64,000 bases of DNA from Spirometra erinaceieuropaei (lineage: Eukaryota; Platyhelminthes; Cestoda; Diphyllobothriidea; Diphyllobothriidae). Under the pieces are notes generated by a model. It ran no database searches. It saw only the letters and a list, made by a program, of their open reading frames with translations, and was not told the DNA's origin. Made by a program: the position numbers and the translations under genes. The DNA is taken from positions 248,793-312,792 of the forward strand of contig CACRXP010000683.1 in the NCBI GenBank assembly GCA_902702965.1, read 5' to 3'. Positions 9,657 through 20,851 of the stretch are shown piece by piece. Numbering within the stretch: the stretch's first letter is position 1; every line of letters starts with the position of its first letter.

Positions 9657-12600
9657 ATCATCATATATATGTAGATATTTATAAAAGCTGGCACACACGT
9701 CTTTATTTACACATAACAATATGTTATTAAATGAAACCGATTTTAACCTCTGCTACTTCTGATACGACGACATTTGTCAGTAGGTGGTTCTTGTTTGCGT
9801 CGATCACACGAGCATCCGACTAGTCACTCACCAAGCGTGCAGCCAAAATCATGCCACAGCTGACATTGAGCTTCCGAATTCGCATTATCATGACCATCTG
9901 AATCACTGCTGATGCAGACAGTTAGATCGTTCCAGTTTAAAAAACCGCAAGATTTTTAACACGGAATGGAGGGTCCATCAGACTTTAGCATCTTGGATTA
10001 AATGTGGGCTCAGAAAATTTGTTTCGGCAGGGGCGGCTAAGTACTACTTTTGGCCTCTCACTTAAACCGAAGTGGTCTGCTTGACTTGCTCGCAAGGCGC
10101 TACATATCTGCTGCAGAATAGAAACTAACGCACTGTTTCAATCCTTTTTAATACTACTGATAATTTTAGCAAAACACATGTCATTGGTAGGCTGGTGGAA
10201 AGAGAGCACAACTGAGGTTTCTATATGTCATATGCGATGTGCATTTCGACACTGACAGTTTAATCGCAGAACGCATATGTGAAGGTATAAGGTAGCGCGC
10301 AATTCCACACATACATGGCATTAAAGTGAATCCAGCAAAAACCGTCTTGACTCTCGCTGCAGCTTTTACAACAGTTGGATTTGGTAATGTATACTGATCC
10401 ACATTTCAACACAAAAGATAGTTAAAATCAAGCAGGCTAGGGAGCCGAGGCATTTTCTGAGATATTAAATGAGTGGCTTGCTGACAATTTACACAATCGT
10501 ATTGCTTCTGACGTTTAACTTTCTTGATTGTTTGATTAAAGTCCCCTCGGCTGTAAAGTCCTATGTTCCCCTTAAAGGCAGGTTATCATCGTGCCGATGT
10601 TTTCGTATACACTTTGAATACAGCATCTTTGTTCATGCGGCTGGCCTAAATAAGAATCGCGCGATCAACGCATACAGTTCCTTCAGAAACCCAAGTGAGA
10701 CTGTAGCCGTGGCTAAAACTGCCATTGTTTTGTTAAAAATCGCACGCTTATTTCTATGAGTACATCGGAGCATCTCTGCCAAATGGTTTTGCTCTCCTCA
10801 GTGCCAAATGGACAGTAAAATAGAGCACTATCACTCATTTTCAACTGTCATTATATTTAACTACGCAATGCACAAAGGCAAACCACATGTGAATAAGTTA
10901 CAGGGCAGCGTTAAATAGGCTAGTGTTTCATGCCAGGTCACGATCAAATCCTTATCACTGCGACTTAGTTACCGATGGAATCGGCTTCAACGGCCGGTTA
11001 AATACGACATTTCGTAAAGTTCTATGCATGTGCCACTGAAAGATTGCCAAAATTCTGCATAAAAGTTTTCCTTACTACCTAACATTGTATCTTCTTTAAA
11101 TCACAATTCAGTAAGACACATGCCTGAGGCTTCCAGAATTTTTTTACAACAAACCATCCAGTCAGCTAGTGGATATTCCATATTGATTCATTAATTGTTT
11201 CCATAAGAGGATAGAAACCGTCGCCTCAGACAGAGTACCACAGTTTCGTGTGGTTAAACTATTCACTGCCCTTGAGTGGGAATAAACTGTCTCCTAAATA
11301 ATTAACAATGCCTTGCAGCAAAACCAGTTGCTATATGCTTATTGCAATACGTGTACGCTCAAAAAGTAACAATAAAACGAAACCTTTTGCTCTTTTTGAA
11401 ATTAAAAAGCTCCAGAGAAACCACTCAAGCAAAATCGGCAGACGTCAGTTCTTCAGGCTTGACAAATTAGGAAAGACTTCCTGAACAGAATTTTGCGAAA
11501 AGGAAAGCACTTATATGCAATTGGTTCGAGGGCGGAAATATTTATCACCAATGGCTTCTGAATCAGGCGCAGGTGATTGTCGATCTTATGGTGTCCTTCG
11601 CGTGGAGGATCCGTCACGTCGAAATATGCAGCTTTGGATTTCAGAAACCACTGAACCAGGAAGTTAGGGTCCACCCTAACGGGCGTTTTACAAATCCTGA
11701 CAAGCCTTTAAGCACCATGAAACAAAGAAGATCCTAAAAGCTGACGAGGACAATCTCCTCTAATGAGGATGTTGGCACAGATGACAGGAAGTCTATTTTT
11801 AAATCTCAGTCTGGAAGGAAAAAATAGGATTTTTTCGTCACCGCTAAATGTTTAGGCAACTAGTGAACAAGTTGGTTTTCATGCACCTTCCTAAAAATAA
11901 AAGCGCTTGATGATATCGACAAAGTGCGATCACATAAAAACTGTGAAATTTGATTGTTTAATACGAAAATTAATCTAAGCAATTACTTTATTAGCATAAG
12001 ATTAAGTTCGAAAACGATTTTTTGAAGATAAGTAAGAAATGCCTGATTAGTTACTAGGTATAAAAAAACAAGGAGATGCCCTCGTATAGTTCAAATTATT
12101 ACCAGGTCGGGAGTGTATTTAGAATAGCCTTCCCTGACTTATTAGTGGTCGACAACGGGTCATGTCTGGCCAACCTGGAATTCAACTCTCAAATTCTTTG
12201 GTCATTTGAACATTTATCTGACCGCAGCAGACTATGATATGGAACTTCGAACTGATGGTAGAGGGATGGACTTTAAAGGTCTTAAGAAAAGCGCAGCAAT
12301 GTGTGCGAACGTATCATTTTCTTTCATAAAAGCCCTTTGTTTTCATATAAAGTATATTGTTTGGGTCTATGTAATTTAGACAAACAGTCAGCTATGAAGC
12401 GCGAAGTCCAGAGGGAAAAATAAACTCAGTCGTCAGGGATAGATTAGTCTGAAATTAATTGCGAGCAGTTCCACATATAAAATCCATATTCCATGCGGCG
12501 AAAACGTCTAGTGCGAGTTCGCAGTCGTGAATCGGCGGGACCATAATGACCTGTGCATTTTCCGTTAACCTCCATCATGTTCCTTCTCTGAAATTCGATA

Positions 12601-13426
12601 ACCCACTTGTCTGCTCACTTCTGAGTCAACCTTTTTTAGTTTTTCCTGATTTTGAGCATTTTCTGCACTTATGAAATTGCAGAATATAATACAGTAAAGA
12701 CAGGAGAGATTTAAATTGTGCGTTCTGGCTTGTTAGCCCCTTTTTGTCACAAAACTGAGAAAACTTGTAATCCAAACCCCACTTTGTCGTTCACTAAGCC
12801 TTTCGCCCGACCGTGCTCAACCAGAAAACTGGCCTCTAAAGAATCTGAAAAATCTCTGTTCGAATCCTACGTTATTTGAACCTAAGTTTGGATTTTACCG
12901 GCCGATGATGCTTTCAAAATAAAAACATGCCCGCCGACTGTCTGTCTTGTTTTTGTTACCAAGCCTTCCTTAGTCAATATTGACCACTTTGCGAACGCCC
13001 GCGAGACCTCTATATTTGGCACTAAGGACATACGGGGTGCAATGCGTGGACCGCTTTTCAAGAAAAGATGCAAATGGCTTAAAATATATTCTCCGTTGAT
13101 ACCACCTTGGAATGTTCTCCATTCATTACTTAAGGGCCCATATTTTCACAGATTTGAAATAAAATGGGGGAAGGAGGCAGATATTTCGCGTCCTCCGTTT
13201 ACAAGATCAAAACCAATGACAAAGACTTCTCAGTCAGGAAAGCCCTCAAATTTCAACTGAATGACGATTGATACGGATTTGTATTTCCGTTTTATCGTGA
13301 AAGATGGCAAGTGATGATTAAAAACACTCTTAATACATTAACTTTGGAACTCATTTCCACGTCATTAGGGCACTGAAACCTGTTGGTGATGTTCACTTTC
13401 AGTATTAACTAAGTCTGGCCTCCCAC
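9657..13426. other. No assignable feature
   Basis: Nearly 3.8 kb of A+T-rich sequence. Frames reach only about 96 codons (10469-10759, +) and match nothing I know. No tRNA, simple repeat of note or LTIR copy was seen. Confidence 0.4.
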
Positions 13427-15055
13427 ACAATAGGTAGGCTAAGTCGTTAAATGACAAACGAAATGCTGAAATATATTTTCGTTTCGTAAATATTTAATAA
13501 AGAAAGATTGAAAAACTGATCATATTAGATCAGAAGTCAAAAATACATAAGTTACCTCAGGACGCCATCATTTAAAAAACTACTTCTCGACCGCATGCGA
13601 AAACCGTACTCCATAAAAATGGCTACTGGAATAACACGCATTTTTGCCAAGGTTTGTCGATGCCTTTAAAAATTCCATCATATTTCATGTAAAACATACG
13701 TACAAGTATTTATGCTTTTTGTTCATTCCGTAGAAAATTATGTTGTATTTAAATTTTTAAATAAAGTCATGAATATATTTCGGTTTTAAAAAAGATTCTA
13801 ATTGTGAGATTTGGTAATAACGTGTGATGGTTGTTCGTGATACGTCACGTGTCTGCATCTACCAATGCGGCTTTTAAAGTTAGCAAACGGTTTTAAATCC
13901 ACTGCTAAATTTTATTAACCCCATATAGATTCTTCTTAATACAGTAGAGAAAAGTATGGATTTTCGTAGACGGAAAATATACAATTTGTATTTTGGTTAC
14001 CCAAAAGGGTAACGATTGGGAGATGGCACCTAAAAAATTCCGTTACCGATGAGAATATGCCGGAGGACTGCATGAGTGTTCGTCCACAGGCTGATGACAG
14101 GAATAAAATAAGGGTATTTTACTGAGGGCCGGAAAACTTTAAAAGCATACGGTCCTAGACAGACGGTGTCATCAGCTAAGCAATTTTACAAAATGGCAAC
14201 TCTCGTCAAGGTCAAGTGTGGCGATGTTTTCAATCACGTCCTCTGTGTTTATTGAACGTGCAGTTTAAAAAGCGGGGATATGAAGGCATAGGGTCATGAA
14301 CAGCACAACGTAGAACATTTCCTTTAGCCAACTGCATTTCGATTTCAATCCCCTATTTCAAAACCATTAAACAGGGCATACGAGCTGGTTCGACTTCATA
14401 TTATCTGCCTTTTCAAGTAAATCCAACACCACGCACATTTTTGTTGCCATATAGTGAGGAGGTTAAACTTTATTGTTCGAAAAGCCATTTCTGAAAAACA
14501 CTTCTTAGTATTATTTATTTTTTTTCCACGCAATCAAAGGCCCTACCCGTAAAACCCCTATTACCACCAGTCCCGTAAGACAGGTTGTTTTGGTTGAGTT
14601 GATTTTTTTGGGTGCCATCTCCCAATTGTCACCCCCAAAAGCCAAGTGTAAAGACTGGTTGGGTTAAAAATTACTCTGAAGATGGAAGAGTTTTTGAAAC
14701 TGAGTTATAATCTTCCTTCGAATATAAAATTGGAAGATGAAGTAGGTGTTTACCGAATGCGCAAAATGATTTATATTTTTTGTGTATTTTTTCAATGAAA
14801 TACAATTGATTTTTTAAACACATCGAAAATCAATGAGCAAAGTTTACGCCACATGAGTAATCATTTCTGCAGAGTAAAGTCTTTGCATGCAGTCGGAATG
14901 AAGTTCTTTTGAGAGCCAGCATTCTGGGGTAACCGAATTATTATAGAATTATGCAGTCTCTTGATCAGTTTTACGACCATCTTTGATGAATCCTTTCGAA
15001 ACGAGAATGCATTTCGGAATTCTGGTTGATTTTTCATTATTTAGCCCTTTCACTA
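13427..15055 (-). mobile_element. LTIR element, copy C (interrupted by a second element)
   Basis: The left end (ATAGGTAGGCTAAGTCGTTAAATGAC) and right end (ATTATTTAGCCCTTTCACTA before TA at 15056) are diverged but alignable to the family termini. Arm and centre blocks flank an unrelated 628-bp insertion at 14007-14634. Removing that insertion restores the family order TTTGGTTACCCAAAA|GCCAAGTG, equivalent to TTTGGAAACCCTGAATGCAAGTG in other copies. No protein is encoded. Confidence 0.8.
14007..14634. mobile_element. 628-bp nested element with terminal inverted repeats and 6-bp target duplication
   Basis: The element starts GGGTAACGATTGGGAGATGG and ends with the reverse complement of GGGTGACAATTGGGAGATGG; the inverted termini continue to about 30 bp (..CACCTAAAAAA / CACCCAAAAAA). 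It is flanked on both sides by CCAAAA (14001-14006 and 14635-14640), read as the target duplication. The interior has no meaningful frame, so it is non-autonomous. The superfamily is not identified: the 6-bp duplication excludes TA- and TTAA-specific groups. No second copy was found in the window. Confidence 0.8.
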
Positions 15056-15339
15056 TACTGTCTATCCTCCCTTGGGAAGGGAAGCACAAATGAGGCCGAC
15101 GCTACTTAATTGACCGCATGACGAAGCAGCGCCTGGATCTGCCGCCAAACACCCAGCGTCTTGGCACGTGAGGTAGATATCGTTAGTTTGTATTCCTTTT
15201 TGGTAAAATCCATCTCATACTCTTCCTTGCTGCCAGACCTCTGGAGCCCAACCGCTTGGCGCGATCGCTGTCCAAAATCAAAGATTTGCTTAATGCTTTC
15301 CTGAACAAGCCCCAGTTAAAATGTCAAGTAAATAATGCA

Positions 15340-17245
15340 CATGGGTACTACACATCTCCCGGCGAGACGCCTAGAGACCAACACAAATTTAAAGCTTATT
15401 TCGTCCATACGTTCACCATTGCAAAAATGTAACTAATCAGAAATTGAATTTTGATCCTGTAAGATCACAATTTCCACTTGAACAACAAAAGCATTATTCG
15501 ACTTACATCTTTGCAGAAATGCGGTCGAAAAATTAGAGAAATGCTATTTTTTCTCGCAATGCGCATGTCGAAACATTGTCGTAGGGCGACGAATCGTATT
15601 AAAACAGCAGTTGCTGACAAGGTGTTGAGACGCTGAGACTTGACGGTAAGACCGATAGCTCCAACTTTATTCTTGATTTTGGATGTTAATAAGAAATGAA
15701 ATATCGCGCTGCGGTTTCTTCTATGACGACACTAGATTAGACTAAATAAGGTTTACCATAACAATTGCAATATTCCTAAAGATTTAATGTAACGCGAGAT
15801 ATTCTTTGCGAAAGTGCACATAATGTTCTTAAATAGAAGCATAACCTTCTTTTGCCTCCAGTCATATGATGCTTTTAACAACTCCTGTTTGCGACAAACT
15901 GTATGCGCAGCCAAGTCCGCCACCATATTCTTATCTTTTGATCAAACTTGTCACATGTTTTATTTTTGGCGCATGTTTTGTTTACTTTTAAAGCGGGCAG
16001 CGCAGATATTTTTTTTCGATAAACTTGTAATTCCAGACGTCTACGTCAAAAAACAACAATATGAACTGGCTGAAAAATACTAAAGTTTTTTGGCTGAATT
16101 TGTATCTCTTTTGACACAAGCCATGGTGATATGTGGGCCCTCCCTGCTGTGAGCCACATAATGTAGTTTCTAACTACTGGCACACATGAAAATTCTATCC
16201 TTTATCGTATATTATCATTCACAGCATTGCAAGAAGCGCTCATTCTTCACTTTCGGATATGACAGCCTTATGGCAAAAGTTGCCGGTGACAGAATTCGTC
16301 TTTGTATTGTCATTTGGAAATAGTTCCCCTCAAAGTGGACCGCTAATCTTCCATTTCATGCTGCTGGCAACGCAGTCTTACAAAGCATTGCGGCATCATT
16401 TAGGCAAGTACCTGCGTTTAATTTTAGTTCACAACACAGCCGTAAGTCTCATTCAGATTGTATTACCCTACTTAGTTTTCTTACGGACCTAAGAAGGCTC
16501 TGTAAGTATTTTGGCGCTCTTGACCACTCGCAACTGCCGAGGTAATTTCTTCACCGAATAAACTCTGGTGAAAGTGAGTTCAGCGATCTGGTCGCGAGGT
16601 GTTCTCGTTTAATATGTCTTGGAGTTCAGTCGTTAGCCTTCAAAGGCAGTGACATAGGGACTAGAAATATACGCAGGATTCATAAGTCGCCGTCAAACAG
16701 TCGTGACGCAACCCAGACTAGACCTGCCTGGAATTCTAAGCAGGATTCTTTGGTCCGTGTGCGTTAGATATTCCCACGCTACAAGTCATTGTTGCTTCCG
16801 TCGAGATTAGGAATACCATCTACAAGAAAAAAGCGTTCGTCGGCCAGCTAACGCGTCATGGTCATCCTGATATGTGTTGGGCCAAGATCGAACCTAAGGT
16901 CATATTGGCCTTCCTAGCTAACGATGTATTATAAGCCCGACATGGTAAGCTCAGTTTTTTCTGACCTACTCGGTATTCCTTTTCAAAAAAATATTAATAA
17001 TTTAGCCCTGTTTGACATAGCTCTGCTTCGAACGCATCCCCATAACGATGCTACCGTCTGCAAAAAGATTGCGTACACACTTAAACCAAAAACAAGCGAA
17101 AGTTTCTCTGCTTGTCAAAAAGTGTTAGCCAATGGTTTTGGAATACCTTTGCAAATTAGCGTGTCAGTAGAAAAGTACGATCGCTGAAACAAGATGTAAA
17201 TCTGCCTGGGGTCTCGGTTTCACTCTCGAACCCGTCATCAGTGTA
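15340..17245 (+). repeat. R2 repeat, plus-oriented copy (about 1.9 kb)
   Basis: It aligns along its whole length with the reverse complement of 31279-33095. Anchors include ACAAGGTGTTGAGACGCTGA (near 15620), AAACTTGTAATTCCAGACGTC (near 16020), CTGGCAACGCAGTCTTACAAA (near 16363), ACGCAGGATTCATAAGTCGCC (near 16670) and AGCTAACGATGTATTATAAG (near 16917). Identity is roughly 70-85% by eye, patchy, with no conserved reading frame: frames such as 16259-16492 do not keep phase in the partner. One edge carries a decayed hammerhead-like motif on the minus strand. It is probably an old non-coding retroelement. Confidence 0.75.
17203..17245 (-). ncRNA. Decayed hammerhead-like motif at R2 edge
   Basis: On the minus strand an intact CTGATGA (17241-17235) is followed by an extra base and a stem II equivalent (GGGTT...AAACC), then GAGAC where GAAAC is expected. 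The next bases (CCAGGC..., then TCTTGTTTCAGCGATCGT) align with those after the motif at 528-569. Stem I cannot form well. It is inactive by sequence but clearly related. Confidence 0.45.
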
Positions 17246-20101
17246 ACAGTAGCAAAAAGTGCGGAACATTTATAGTATGCAGTGGCTCCTCAGCGGACGC
17301 AGGCGGCCGACACAACCGGCTTCGCACCTAGGCGTATCATCAAACAACCGGTTCACTACAAACTCTCGACCAGGATCTTAACCAACACCGAAAAACTGAT
17401 TAGGTAATGGAGGACGAGGAGGAGGAGGAAGAGAAGGAGGAGGTGGGGAATGACTCTATAACCATGCTCACTGCCTGTGTACTTAGCGGGAGCACAAGCT
17501 CATCTACCGGCACGGAACCAGGTTCCAGAGAATTTTCGGTGCATGCCAGGCTGCGAGTTTCATGATTTGCTATATCATGGCATAATAGACGCATCCAGTT
17601 TTTACGTCAACGTTGTCCTATTCGATTTCAAAAAAGAACTGCCACATCTATTTGGGCCCACGAGCCCGTATCTACATTCTAATTGTTCGCAACGCAGTTC
17701 CATGGATAACACTGTTCTTTATCACACACCCTACAGCAATTGTTCAACAATTGTTTTACCGTTAAACCGAAAAATGAGACGCAGTCAAAACCAGCCACGA
17801 GAGGCGAACATACGTAGACTCGCATAACTGCGGCCATAACATACCGGTCACCTGGTGGTGGCTTTTAGTAAAGGTAGCGTGTACGATAGCTTTATTAAGT
17901 CTTCATCCACTAGCATGTGTTCATATGTACCCAGGACAAAGGTATCCCATGACAGACATAATGTCACGTCTGCCAACAGCAAAAGATGTCATTTTCACCG
18001 TAGAGAGCTCATTGATACTGCATTTGAATAAGCCCATAGATGCATCAGTAAGTGGCAGTTGTTCACGGGAATCCACAAGTGGACATACCGCTGTCGCGAC
18101 TAAATGATTAATTACTACTTCACCTGAGATGTGTTTGTATACCTGAAGCAACTGCCTTGATTCTGACAAACAGTCTCATACATTTGTAAGAATTAATGAA
18201 AGACCTAAGCGCGACGAAATTTACAAAATGCACAAATACCTACGGGTTCACCAAAGTCAAGTAAAATCAGATCGATGGATCAGTAAAATATTTCCTTGCC
18301 TGCTTAAGAGATATAAAAATAAAACTTAAATGTCTAAAATTTTAAGAATCAAAAATTATTCAAACATCTCCTATTTATGAATTAGAGATGTGTACGTTTT
18401 CAACAACTTTCGTTAATTCACAAAGATTATAAAAAACAGGGCTAATTTACTTACTGAGTAAAACAGTCTCCCCGAATTTCAACACATTCTCACCCGCATT
18501 TCCTATTCTCGTGCTCAACCTAACCGATTCCTCAAGTGAGGATAAAGTAAATGTGCAGTGAAGTACTCTGAAGAAAGATCACAAATTATTCATTAAAATG
18601 TGTTGTTGCTGTCTCAAATACTGCACTTAGACAGCTTTTTGACGCAAACCCGCAGTTTGAGAAAATTACGCAGAAACTAACAGCAAATATCCAACTGCTG
18701 AGTAAAATACAGTTGTATCTTTACAATACAGCGGATTATGACAGTGATTAGTACTTAGATAGATGCGGCCCTAAAAGCATGTAGCTTAGTACTGCAGGAA
18801 ATGTGTGTAATTTAGCCCCACCGAGAAAGTTAAAAGGTCTATACCGATTATTTTGTTTTCGCAGTTTGAACATTTCAACCAGTTGATGTAGTCAAATTGT
18901 TTCTAGGTGGATCATCTGTCCTAGTCAGTCGAATCCAATTCGCGTCCCGACTTGATTCGCTTTTCTAAGAAAAAAGTGAAAATTAGTAATTTTAGCTAAG
19001 CCCAATGAATTATTTTTATCATTTACACTTTGGATACTTGACGATTGCATTTTTTGTCACTTTTCCGTTCGTTTTGAGGATTCATCGCGATCCGCTTATA
19101 ATGGTGGCTGTTAAGCTTGCCGAAGTCAGTCTTAGGTTTTGCTCTGACCTGGAATGCGATTTATTTTATTTTTCTTCCATTTCATCCCCTATTTTGACGC
19201 CGTTTGCTCCCAATTTTCCCCTTCGCCATTTATCATCAAGATAACTGCAGCTGACATATAACCTACTTTTCCGACCACCGCATTGCCATAAGCGCGTGCA
19301 AACATCGACCGTCGTTGACATTTCGACAGCACTTTTCAATATGACCTTATGACCTCTGTAGTTCTTTCCTCGTTACTTTCCTCTATTGTTGGAATACTGC
19401 AACTATAATCCATAGGTCACATATTTTCCCACGAGCATCAACTGATGGCCCTGCAATGAACAGAAGACGGACAAATGGGAGGGGAAGGGGCTATGGAAGC
19501 AGAATTATACCGGCTAAAACCTCCGACAAATTTGCATTGCGTGGCGTTTTTGGGCACACCATAGCGCAAATGAATATAGGACTTCTGGACGAGTTACGCA
19601 AAAAACCAGCATGCAGGATGCAAATTGTTCGGGTCCTGTGAATTTGAGCCAACCTCTTCAAAATGCAGTGCCCATCTACTTTTCCTTTAAAAAAAGCAGA
19701 CGGTCATTGACATGGTTTGCACCCAAAAACTTACTATTGCCGCCAACTACCGTGATAAGCGGTTTATTAACTATTGATCGTTGCAGTATTAGAAAGAGTA
19801 AAAAATTTTACTCAGTGATAAAACCGTTTCTTTGAGATCTTCCGACTTCCACGCATGAGATTAAAGACGGCTAACTGCAGGTTTGTATAGTTCATTCCTA
19901 TTGGATTTTTTCAAAATTATTTCCACATAAAAGAAGCGAGGAATTTACTTTTTTACTTTCTGAATATGCCGCTCACTTTCGGAGGCATCCGAGTAATGCC
20001 AAGCAAATTCGGTTCTCAATACCTAGGTTAGGCATTAGGGTTGCTGATTTAAAAGAGAGGAAAGTGAGGCTCTTGTTTATTTCGGATAAATGGCCCAAAT
20101 A
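17246..20101. other. No assignable feature, apart from a (GGA)n tract
   Basis: A purine-rich (GGA/GAA)n tract lies at about 17408-17445. A 116-codon frame at 17477-17827 (+) has no recognised domain. The rest is A+T-rich sequence with short frames. Confidence 0.5.
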
Positions 20102-20851
20102 CAGTGCGTGTGTGAGCTCGTAAAAATGATTACCGAAATGCGATTTTGTTCCGTAAAGATAATTTATGTTTTTTAAAAATTAACCGTTTTGCGGCATAAT
20201 TATATAATAGTTCACTTACTTTGGGATGCCGGCTTTCCGTTTGAATACAAAAATCCCTCTTCGTAAAAAATGGCTACTTAATTAACATAAAGTTTTCTTG
20301 CTGACTTTCGATGCCCTTAAAAAACTCAATTATATTCCATAGAAGCCTGCACAAAAATGTTCATACTATTGTTCGTTTGGTAAAAAATTGTTTTTAATTT
20401 CCGTTTGCTTCCTCAAAAAAGGGTGTAATTTTATTTTTAAAAGTATGTAATTACGATATTTTTTTATATCATGAAATGTCCATTCATCAAACATCATGCC
20501 TCTGCACTTAGTAATGTGGCTTGTAAAGTTTACATTGTGGCTTATATCCACTGTTCAATTCTGTGAACCTCACATGAACTATTTTTAAAACCATAGAGAA
20601 ATATATGATTTTCTATGCGCTGAAAACATACGGTTTGTAATTTGGCGATCCTGAATACAGGTGCAATGGCAGATTGGGGTCAAATTTCTCGGGCATTGGA
20701 AACGCTTTTGAAAACTGAATTATACAAGTCCTTCAAATAAAAAAAACTGGAAAACGTTGGTTTATTTTGGAACCCTACTTAATGAACCTTTTCAAAACGA
20801 AATCGTATCTCAGAAATTAGGCTTGCATTTCAAGAGTTAGCAAACCTACTA
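20102..20851 (-). mobile_element. LTIR element, copy D (internally deleted)
   Basis: The left terminus follows TA (20100-20101) with CAGTGCGTGTGTGAGCTCGT. The right terminus reads GTTAGCAAACCTACTA before TA at 20852. The arm block with GGATGCCGGCTTTCC (near 20223) and the centre (GTAATGTGGCTTGTAAAGTT near 20510) are present. The right arm lost about 250 bases between about 20768 and 20779, which explains the 750-bp length. Confidence 0.85.

Noticed and set aside
16259..16492. 77-codon frame in R2 as a conserved protein
   Set aside because: A similar peptide is readable in the partner at 31987-32235, but indels change phase outside one short stretch. It reflects DNA similarity of the repeat, not coding constraint.
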